Below, piece by piece: positions 55,228 to 64,000 of a stretch of 64,000 nt of DNA. Numbering within the stretch: position 1 is the stretch's first letter; each line of letters starts with the position of its first letter. Source of the DNA: Adineta steineri (lineage: Eukaryota; Rotifera; Eurotatoria; Adinetida; Adinetidae); assembly GCA_905250115.1 (NCBI GenBank), contig CAJNOI010000286.1:1-64000 (forward strand), in the 5' to 3' direction. A model generated the notes under the pieces. The model was given only the letters and a program-made list of their open reading frames with translations, was not told where the DNA came from and ran no database searches. The position numbers were made by a program, and so were the translations under genes.

Positions 55228-58200
55228 ATGTTATCTTCTCATGATCTTTGTTTACTTAAGAAAATTGTTAACGAGTGGTTTTTCTTTCCGACTTTATCTA
55301 CTTGCTTTGCTCACTGGAAATCTTTTTGTAAATCATGTACCTATTCTCTTTCCACACAATTAAATATACTTCTTTTCAACGTAAGAGGACTTGAGGAAAG
55401 ATGGGATGAGGTCCTTCTCCTAATAGATAAATACAAGGTTGATTGCTTAATACTAACAGAAGTTGGTGCAACTGATATATCTGTACTTAAACAGACGTTT
55501 GTTAATTTTAATTACTTTTATCAACAAGGTGAAAATTCGTGGGGCGGGGTGATAATGTTATTTAAAATCAGCCTTTCAGTAACGCGCGTGAGTTGTTCAT
55601 TACCTAACCTATGTGTAGTTGATGTAAAATTGGAAAATACGGTTAGACTGATAGGTATGTATGCACCGGAAAGTAAATCATGGCAGTGGACTTCACTGTC
55701 TGAATATATTACAGAAGATTGTTGTTTATTAGGAGATTTCAACATTGACTTAGAAGATAAAGCCGATGAAGTGGTAGCTAATGATCTACTTAATTGGACT
55801 GAATCAGTACGTTTAGTCCCAGTTACACCTAATGCCCCTACGTCACGAAGATCTAATAGAACTATTGACTATGCCTTCACTAAAGAAAGGTCACTCTCAC
55901 TCCAAGTTTGCTCTGATAATACAACTAGTGACCATTGGCCCGTACTAGGTATAATGAACGGTGAGAATAAAGAGAAAGAGATAGGCAGTAAAATACATTG
56001 GAAATAGGCATGTACCGAGCCCGAGCCTCTCGGGCTCGGGTAGGCTCGGGGCTCGGTCAGGCTCGGGGCTCGGTAGGCTCGGGGCTCGGTTAGGCTCGGG
56101 GCTCGGTCAGGCTCGGGGCTCGGTCAGGGCTCGGGCTCGGTAGGCTCGGGGCTCGGTCAGGGCTCGGGCTCGGTAGGCTCGGTCACAACTCGAGGCTCGG
56201 TGTCAGGTGGATGCAGGAGTGAATTTCTTACATCTGAGCCCGAGCCTACCGAGCCCCGAGCCTGACCGAGCCCGAGCCTGACCGAGCCTACCGAGCCCTG
56301 ACCGAGCCCCGAGCCTACCGAGCCCGAGCCTTGACCGAGCCCCGAGCCTACCGAGCCCGAGCCTGACCGAGCCTACCGAGCCCCGAGCCCGAGAGGCTCG
56401 GTCAAGGCTCGGGCTCGGTACATCCCTAATTGGAAAGTATATAACTTTTTTCTCTCGCTTACTGCAGAATTCTGGGAAAATGAAAGCAAAATTGCGCCGA
56501 TGGATGAGTATTATAATAATTTCATCGCATTACTAGATTGTTTAAAAGCGAGATGTACGTCCTATTTTCCAATTAAAAAATATCGTTCGGCTATCCCCAA
56601 AGAATTGAGGATAAAACTATCCTACACTCGTGCTTTATCTTTTCAACATAAAAGGACTGGTGATGTAGCTCTTCACAAACAAATAAAAATGATGAGGAAA
56701 AATAACAGATTAGAATTACTCGAAATTAGATCGAGAAACTTAGCTGACGCATTGAAAGATCGTTTCTCGTCATCTACTTCGTCTAATCAGTTCTGGTCTA
56801 AACTTAGGAAGAATTTTAAAAGCGTCAACTCTTTAGAAGCATTTATTGATGACAATAAAGCAATAGTTACGGACACAGCAAAAATGCTAGAATTAGCTGC
56901 TGCACACTATGAAAACTTGTTTAAAGAACCTATAGTATATAGACCGCACCCTTACGTTGACAGTCCTAAAGTAAATTGGGAAAATAATAATGAACCTATT
57001 CCTCCTATCACACTTCCCGAACTATTAAAAGTTGTAGCTAAAGTTAAGAAAAAACATTCCACTGATGCTAATGGAATTTCTTCTTATATGCTAAAATTTA
57101 TGCCTCACACATACTGGTTACCTCTTCTAAAAATATTCAATAACTCTCTCTCGACGAGTGAAGGACCTTCTCATTGGAAACATGTTAAAATGAAATTATT
57201 AGCTAAGGGAGACCCTATATGTACAGTTTGTGATACACGCCCGATCTCCTTACTCGACATATTTTTGAAGATTCTGGAGAGATTAATACTAGTTCGTTTC
57301 CAAAAGGTCCTCAAAGATAGAGGTTTATTGAGTGATTCTCAGTCTGGTTTTAGATCTAGTTTCAGACTCCAGACACGTGTTCTTGTTCTAATTGATCAAA
57401 TTGCTTCCTTGATGAGTACCAGCGCACCGGTAGCAACCGTATACATTGATTTCAAGCAGGCTTTTGATCAATTATACTGGGAAGGCTGCTTAGGAAAGTT
57501 GGGAAGGCTAGGGGTTCCCAAGTCTTATATATCTTGGATCGATAGTTGGTTAAGAAATAGATCAGGATTTATTGAAATTAACAATATAAGATCCAGATTT
57601 TTTCCGATAGAGAAAGGGGGGCCGCAAGGGTCATCGTTGACCCCGGCGATCTTCATTACGTACCATTGCGATATGTGGTCGTATCTCCAGAACTCTTTAC
57701 CTAACTTTTTCGCTGATGACCTAGCGTGTGTGGTAGGAGGAAGAATGGGAGTTCAATATTCGTTACAATGTATTGACCTGGAACGAAAGCTCCAAAAACT
57801 TTTCGAGTATCTTGAGTACTACTCGATACTCTCGGTCCAACCGATAAATTATAGGAAAACCGAGATGATCTGGTCGTCCAGAGCCATTCCTAAACCCCGT
57901 TTTGAACTTGCGATGGGGGGCCAACATATATCTTGGGTAAAGAAATATAAGTACCTAGGATATTTGTTGTCCCCCAAATTAAGCTGGGACAGCTTGATCT
58001 CAGCCTATAAAACCAAGATTAGGCAAAGGGTAGGGATAGTTAAGTCGTTCAGATTATACGGAACGTCCTCAACCGAATTCCGAAGAATCCTATTTACAAC
58101 TTTCGTCAGACCCCTTTTCACTTGGTTGTTTGTTATTTTTCCGCTCTTGACCCATCGCCAGAGAGATGATCTCTCACACTTCTTCGTTACTTGCCTTAAG

Positions 58201-58551
58201 AGAACCCTAAGGATCCCCCACTGGAATGATTTTCTTTTTGTTTCTTTAACTAACGAAAAATCGCTAGAAAATTACTGTTCCACCTACTTGAGAAAATACA
58301 TTAAGGGACTGAGCAATACCACCGATGAACTTCTCCTCTATGAACAAGCTAACTTTAACTTCTATAGAAATCAGTGGCTTAGGAAGGACTCGATCATTAA
58401 ATTTATATATAGATCAAAACGTATAGTTCCCTATAGTTCCTCCATTGAGAATATCCTTTGTTGGATAGATAAGAATGTGGAAGATTCAATCCCCTCAATT
58501 AATAATGATGATCTTAACATCTTGAGAAACTTTCCTGAATCTTTCTTATAA
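55228..58551 (+). pseudogene. LINE ORF2 (endonuclease-reverse transcriptase), split by a MITE
   Basis: Part 1 (55228-56004) is an APE-type endonuclease: LLFNVRGL, LILTEVG, LLGDFNIDL, TIDYAFT and SDHWPVLG are the expected catalytic-site phrases. Part 2 (56437-58551) is the reverse transcriptase: RPISLLDIFLKILERL, QSGFRSSF, VYIDFKQAFDQLYW, KGGPQGSSLTPAIF and the catalytic FADDL. The stop after part 1 is the TAG at the first three bases of the inserted element. Omitting the 424-bp insert and one 8-bp duplication leaves 2892 bp, exactly 964 codons in one frame, so ORF2 was intact before the insertion. No RNase H domain was recognised. Confidence 0.9.
56005..56428. mobile_element. hAT-type MITE, GC-rich palindrome, 424 bp
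   Basis: A perfect 8-bp duplication ATTGGAAA (55997-56004 and 56429-56436) flanks the element. Ends: left TAGGCATGTACCGAGCCCGA, right read inward TAGGGATGTACCGAGCCCGA. The whole element is built from GGCTCGG/GGCTCGGGGCTCGGT units on the left half and their inverse on the right half, so one strand can fold into one long hairpin. It is strikingly GC-rich in an AT-rich genome. No coding capacity. It disrupts LINE ORF2 between the endonuclease and reverse-transcriptase domains. Confidence 0.9.
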
Positions 58552-58858
58552 TATTTTCTCCTCTTTTTGCCTTCCTTCTCTTCTACTAATGCGTGTTGTC
58601 ATTTGTTTGTTTTTCTCTTCGATTGATTTCTAATTTCAACTTGTATATGTCATCTGCATGGTGTTGCTAATGGTACGCTTCTCTTAATATACTAGTGTTG
58701 TTGTACTTGTGTTATAGTGCTCACCTATTTTTATATTTAAATTCATTTATTGTCAGATATTATTCCATGGATTATGTATTAATAGGCCGTAAGGCATTAA
58801 TTAACTTAAATACAGCATAATAAAAAAAAAAAAAAAAAAAAAAAAAAATCGATATCAT

Positions 58859-59813
58859 GTTATTGTTAACAGCCGGACTGCCTGGTCCTATAAATCATAA
58901 AACTATTTTAATCAAAAGATTCAGTTTCATATTTTGCTAAAGATAAACTAAGAAAAATCTGAAAGAAATGCGTTTTACATATCTGACATCACATTAATAT
59001 TCTTCTAGCACTTGATGAAAAAACTTAGCTATAAAAATTTCTCTCTCATGATCACCAGTAGAAATGGGAATCTATGACAACAAGTCGCCAATATATTCTA
59101 TCTAATGAGAGTCCCACAAGTAATAAAATTTGTCCTTTTTTATTTTTTTTTATATATGCTAACAAGCTTTTAGCTTCCTTACTCTCCTCTAGCCCACTCA
59201 CATTCCAGATTTTCTTTTTTCTGATTTTTCCTTATCCGAGTTTCTTTTTATGATTTTACCTTTTCCGGATTTCATGACAACACCCACTGATTATAATATT
59301 ATCTAACATCTTAGTTATATAGAACTGAATAAAATGAGCTTTATTAGAAAACATAGTTTATCAGCAAATAGATATAGACAATTCACTGTGATCGATCCTA
59401 TACAGAGACTCTGAACCCATAAACGATTTGATAGTTGAGGATTATTCCTTGTCAGATTTTCTCTCTGATCTTTGTCGTGTAACACAACAAGAAAAACAGT
59501 TTTCTGCCACATCAGTATTTAATATTCATTAGTAAAAATAGAACCATAAGGTTCTTTTTCTCTGATTTTTAGGATAAATAATGTAGGTAGCATGATATAT
59601 TTTCATATAAAATTGTTTTTCTCGACAACATTTATCATGGAAAGAATAAAAACGAAGAAAATTAAAACAACAGATGGAGAACATTAGTTAACAGAAGTAA
59701 AAATCATATACTATATTTTTTCTCTTTTCATACATTTTACAAGAAACGATATCAGTTCATTTTATGAAGTGAAACAATCTTTAAAAGAAATAAAACTATT
59801 TTGTCGATTTTTA
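58859..59813. other. Spacer, no gene seen
   Basis: AT-rich. It holds the 5' flank of the FG-GAP protein gene. No repeat with definable ends. Confidence 0.4.
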
Positions 59814-61728
59814 ATGGATCAATCTGAATCTATAGAGACAAATACAAATACAGATGAAACAACAAATTCGTTGCCAAAAACAACAGAGTATGCTTCTTTT
59901 TTAAATACTGAAACTGTAACAAAGAAAATCGATTTTGTTTTTAGAATTGAAGTTATAGTGAAAAAAAAGTTTACACGTGTTAAAGTCATCATCATTGTTA
60001 GTATTTTGATTATTTTAAGTGTTGGTATACCTGTAAGTATTGTTATAGCAAAAAAATCAGATACAAAAGCAACAAAGATGATGGTAAAAACGGTAATCAC
60101 AACAGCAATGAACATATCAACAACAGGTAGTTGTAAGAGATAATAAATGAAATAGAATGAGAAAGTGAGTTTGATACAGATTATCTGTTGAAAATGACGA
60201 TCATCGTCTTTGAAAAGAACTAAGTTTTTAGAGATAGTATTGAGAGAAATGATCTTTTTCCCAATAATCAAGTTATTAACCATTACTTGTCTTTTGTTTG
60301 TTTAAAATATTTCAGGCATAACCACAACAAGAAAAACAACGAAAATAACAACGACAACAGCATATAGTAAGTGAAATACAACATATCTACTTTGCAGACG
60401 TTTTCGATATAAATGCAGTTTTGTCTCGACTACAATCGCATGAGAATCTAGGGATGTACCGAGCCCGAGCCCTGACCGAGCCTCTTGGGTTCATGCTCGG
60501 TCGGGGCTCGGGTGTGAGGATGAGTGTAGATGAGACTGAGAGTGTGGGTGCGGTGAGTGCGGGTACTATCCTTTTTACTCTCACTCATACTTTCACCCAC
60601 ACTCTTCGCCACACCCACACCCTCAACACACTAATTGAATGTTATTTCTACATCTCTTCACATGTGTTGAAAACACTTTTTTTTGCAATAGACCCATACA
60701 AGTCAATATATATGGCACAGACAACTTACTCAACTGACTCGAAGCCGTCCGGTTTGGCAGTGGTTGATATAAATAACGACAGTAAACCCGACATTATTGT
60801 CGCAAATGTTGACGGTGGCACTATCAATATTTACCTCAACATCGGCAACGGTACGTTTACTGCAAATACAACTTACTCAATTGGCACAAGGCCAATCGGT
60901 GTGGCAGTAGGTGATATCAATGACGACGGTCAACCTGATATTATCGTCTCAAACGTTTATAATAACAATGTCGGTGTTCTCCTTAACATCGGCAACGGTA
61001 CATTTACTGCACAGACAACTTACTCTGTTGGCGACCGTCCATACAGTGCGGTAATAATTGATGTCAATAACGATAATAAATCCGATATTATTGTTCCGAA
61101 CTCTGAAAGTAACAATGTCGGTGTTCTTCTGGGTAGCGGGAACGGTACATTTGCCGCACAAACAATTTATTCAACTGGGTTAACCCCATTCAATGTGGCC
61201 GTTGTCGATGTTAATAACGACGACCAACCAGACATTATTGCTTCAAACCATTACAGTTTCAGCGTCAGTGTTTTATTCAACATAGGCAACGGTACATTCG
61301 CTCCACAAAAAGCTTACACAACTGGCACCAATCCGTACGGTGTGGCAGTAGTGGATGTTAATAACGACACCAACCCAGACATTATTGTTACACATTCCGG
61401 TAGTAACCATGTCAGTGTTCTTCTCAATAGAGGCAATGGCACGTTTACTGAACAACAAACGTACTGGACTGTTTTCCACCCGCTGAATGTGGTAGTGGTC
61501 GATGTTAATAACGACGGCAAACCTGATATTATTGTCGTGAACTATCATACTCACAATGTCAGAGTTCTCTTCAACACCGGCAATGGTACGTTTAATGCAG
61601 AAACAACTTACGCAACTGGGAACAATCCACGAGATTTGGTAGTGTTCGATGTTAATAACGACGGCAAACCCGACATTATTGTCACAAACGAAGGGAGTAA
61701 CACTATTAGTGTTTTATTGGCTTGTTGA
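59814..61728 (+). CDS. Type II membrane protein with FG-GAP/VCBS-like repeats (three exons, 466 aa)
   Basis: Exons 59814-60126, 60316-60366 and 60692-61728; all GT/AG, phase 1 throughout, 467 codons in total. Residues 1-60 are a Ser/Thr/Glu-rich cytosolic part. One TM helix (VKVIIIVSILIILSVGIPVSIVIA) follows a basic KKKFTRVK. Exon 2 adds a Thr-rich stalk (TTTRKTTKITTTTAY). Exon 3 encodes seven repeats of about 47 residues with the Ca-binding-like loop D-(I/V)-N-(N/D)-D-x-(K/Q)-(P)-D-I-I-V and the GNGTF phrase that names FG-GAP/VCBS families, predicted to form a seven-bladed beta-propeller. Such repeats bind ligands outside the cell. The class is widespread in bacteria, and bdelloid members have been suggested to be horizontally acquired. 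Start ATG 59814 chosen because the frame upstream has no ATG. Confidence 0.85.
60449..60510. mobile_element. Fragment of the GC-rich hAT-type MITE
   Basis: TAGGGATGTACCGAGCCCGA begins the fragment and is the same terminus as the MITE at 56005. It continues with GACCGAGCCTC and CTCGGTCGGGGCTCGG and then stops abruptly at a telomere-like GT-rich patch. It lies in intron 2 of the FG-GAP gene, and only one end is present. Confidence 0.75.
60511..60632. repeat. Telomere-like palindrome inside an intron
   Basis: A GTGAGGATGAGTGTAG...GAGTGTGGGTGCGG half is followed by CACCCACACTC and CCACACCCACACCCTC. It lies in intron 2 of the FG-GAP gene. Confidence 0.6.
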
Positions 61729-64000
61729 AATCAATTCACAAACTTAATTCTATTTATTCAATAACACTCTACTCATAAATTGAGAATATTACCCATTAAT
61801 CAATATCTTTTAGGAGAGGAAGATCGTCATTTTTTTTTATAAAAATCTTTTTTCGCGATTCTTGGGTGTGGGCGTGGGTATTAAGATGAGCGAGGACGAC
61901 AGTTGCACACACCCAACGGATCAGATTTCGATGCTAGTTTTCTCAATTGGTGATTTTTCTCATGCTTTTTGAACGTTTGCTTATTCTTTAATTATCTATA
62001 TTACGTCTTACATATTATTCAGCTTGCTTTTTCTCTGTAGATGCCAATATATGCCTTCTTCTTGTGTACGGTGTAGAGGTGGGTGTCGGTGTGATTGAGG
62101 GATAGTGAAAAGGCACACTCACTCTTACTATATGATTTATCTATGAAAAATATTTGAAAAATTCAATTTTAATTAATAACTCACTCTTATGTTTGATTCT
62201 GTTGACATAAAGACATTGAGGAATCAATTATATTTTTTTAATCATTGTTTCTTTTATATTTATACTTTAATACGTAACATACAATCTCAAACAAAGAAAA
62301 ATTCTTATCAGTTTTATGTTTTTCAAATCTGAAATTTATGTTTCGTTTGAAATTTACTGATTCAACAATAGACTACTAGTGCACCAAGAATACCCCCCAG
62401 AGATGGTCCAAATGAAGCTTCTACTATCCCACGAAGAAAAGTCATCAGAGTGATAGTGTTGATGTAACGCATCCTTGTTTAGTAGGATGTAGTGAATACA
62501 TAAACAAATATTAATACAATTTGTTTTATGATAATATAAGATCGAGTATGAACATAGTCATTGTTTGAGTTATTTCTGTAGAAGAGATAAATGTCTAATT
62601 GACGATAATTCAACGTGTTTTCTTTGAAGATAAAATGAATAAAAAGTATCAGTATAATTATTATGTAATTCGAGAAGATAGATTGAGCAGACATTGTATA
62701 AACGACTTATAATCGTAACCACAGAAACATATTTGTAGACGTCAGCTTGACCAAGTTCATTACATATGTAAATGAACTTGCTCGTATGTATTCGGTGTGT
62801 GGGTGTGTGTGGATGTGAGTGTGATCTTTAATTGGAATCCATAACCACACTTACACCCATATTCTCACCTACACCCACACTCTCATCCATACCCATACCC
62901 TTAAGATTATCTTTTGTTCATGGATAAATGGTTGAAACCATTCAGCAGTGCAATTGTCTGCCATTGCTTGACTAATTCACTCTGATCTCGAATCATTTAC
63001 TGCCGATCAACTTTCAGTCATACGTCATTTTCAAACTCTACAAAGCTTATCTTCATTGATGCTGATAATTGATCAAAAAATTTCAAGAATTAAAAAAATC
63101 AAAAAGACAATCTAATAGGATTTTAATGAATTAGATAATTTTACCAGTCTATTTCTGTTTCTTTTCTGTCATATGACTTAATCTTTGATTGATTTTTTCC
63201 TTCTATGTTATCTTCCAACTTATTCTCATATGGAATATTTCAACTTAACTAACTGTTTTTTTGTCGTATTACGAACATGCATTTCGAAAACACAAGCATG
63301 TATGAATGAAACAAATAACGATTCAATGTTGGTATATTTCTTTTTCTTTCTTTACCTTTCTTTGTCAAGAATAGGAGGAAAAACAGATACATCAAGTCAG
63401 CATATAAAACCACTTTATATTACACAAATCATGATGAGATAAAACAAATCGCTTGTGAAGGTTATTTTCAAGAGAAAAAAAATCATATTTATGTTTTTTT
63501 TCTTTCATTCGTAATTATGTGTGTTTAATAGGTATTTATCCCACGTTTTCTTCGATGATCAGATGATATATTTTCAAAGACATTGAAGAAAAGAATATTA
63601 TCAGGAGAGTATCATTTTTTCATTTCTTATTTCTAACATATTAGTGGTATTTTAATCTATCATGAGTCAATCAGCAACGATAAATTCTACTAAAGTTAAA
63701 TGATGATATAAAGAATTTTATGAATGAAAAGAAAGTATTACGTATGATCTTTCTATTATAAGTAGGATTTAGTAAAATTAAGTCAATTTTAATAAACATT
63801 CATGAGTAAGAAGCAATGAGAACTCGCTAAGACCTACACCCTCATCGAAAAAATATCACGAAAATCGTTTGAATTTTTATTTTAAATTAAAATCAAATCG
63901 ATTTCTTCTATTAGTGAACAACGTTTTTATTGTCATTGAATTATTAAATTTATATTTATAAAAATAGATTATTCATTTCTTCTAGAGATATATATTCAAC
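61729..64000. other. Spacer with three telomere-like palindromes
   Basis: 61863-61915 (135 bp past the FG-GAP stop), 62071-62130 and 62791-62910 are G-rich/C-rich inverted patches. The last shares the loop GATCTTTAATTGGAATC with the copy at 52 kb. A minus-strand frame at 62479-62694 begins with a signal-peptide-like MSAQSIFSNYIIIILILFIH, and another piece at 62394-62470 (FLRGIVEASFGPSLGGILGA) could be a second exon, but frame and splice sites do not settle the model. The last 900 bp show nothing. Confidence 0.35.

Larger units (their letters stand above)
52827..58847 (+). mobile_element. Full-length LINE (non-LTR retrotransposon) with nested MITE
   Basis: An 11-bp duplication ATCGATATCAT (52816-52826 and 58848-58858) flanks the element. 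It has a 5' UTR of about 190 bp, ORF1 (gag-like), ORF2 (endonuclease and reverse transcriptase), a 3' UTR of about 270 bp and a tail of about 26 A. Gag-like ORF1 with CCHC knuckles plus an APE endonuclease points to the Jockey/I/CR1 side of LINEs. The bdelloid element Hebe is a candidate relative, but I cannot test this. Full length and an intact ORF1 suggest a recent insertion. ORF2 was later split by a MITE (56005-56428). Confidence 0.9.

Noticed and set aside
63185..63442. 85-codon hydrophobic frame on the plus strand
   Set aside because: It depends on a non-ATG start, has no recognisable motif and sits in an AT-rich spacer where chance hydrophobic frames are common.

Overview
This is a eukaryotic nuclear window, AT-rich, with dense short introns (many about 50-70 bp, GT...AG). 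It is most likely from a bdelloid rotifer of the Adineta/Rotaria type. The reasons are divergent rhodopsin-like GPCRs scattered on both strands, proteins that combine a transmembrane or mucin-like Thr stretch with FG-GAP or LamG domains, an intact LINE with a gag-like ORF1, and more than a dozen TGTGGG-like palindromes (TGTGGG is the telomere repeat reported for bdelloids). No tRNA, rRNA or CRISPR was recognised. Two runs of N (24671-25165 and 41287-41386) interrupt genes. The species assignment is inference.

Layout. 1-25 kb is a gene-poor receptor region. It holds five complete 7TM genes (3.3-4.3, 7.9-8.9, 11.4-12.3, 17.4-18.4 and 20.2-21.2 kb), two partial genes that are inverted copies of each other (1-199 and 24423-24670) and one C-terminal relic (2.3 kb). 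Between them lie a mariner relic, minisatellites, a 2.4 kb TIR element carrying a CORE-like SINE with a 13-bp target-site duplication, and a hAT-type MITE. 25-27 kb has no protein gene I can support, but at 26.74 kb it carries a sequence matching the hammerhead ribozyme core. 27.4-34.4 kb is one five-exon gene on the minus strand (signal peptide, PAN/apple-like exon, Thr-rich exon, two LamG domains). Its two long introns are filled with mobile DNA: three hAT-type elements with 8-bp duplications, one Mutator-like long-TIR element and a 39-bp minisatellite.

37.4-41.1 kb is a compact block of three co-oriented minus-strand genes: a PLP-dependent ACC deaminase/D-cysteine desulfhydrase, LAMTOR4 (Ragulator) and RAD9 (9-1-1 DNA-damage clamp). 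Spacers are only 84 and 126 bp, and an acceptor-like AG sits just upstream of each start codon, which suggests an operon resolved by spliced-leader trans-splicing. Divergent to it is an ABCC/MRP-type transporter (41.4-45.2 kb), followed by a gene encoding three tandem copies of an unassigned two-TM, Cys-rich module (46.7-51.0 kb).

52.8-58.8 kb is a full-length LINE with an 11-bp duplication and poly(A) tail. Its ORF2 is split by a 424-bp GC-rich hAT-type MITE carrying a perfect 8-bp duplication; without the insert ORF2 is in frame. 59.8-61.7 kb encodes a type II membrane protein with seven FG-GAP/VCBS-like repeats. The remainder is AT-rich spacer with telomere-like palindromes, several of them 130-390 bp downstream of stop codons.

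Exon models were built by hand from reading frame, GT/AG sites and phase. No search or transcript data were available.
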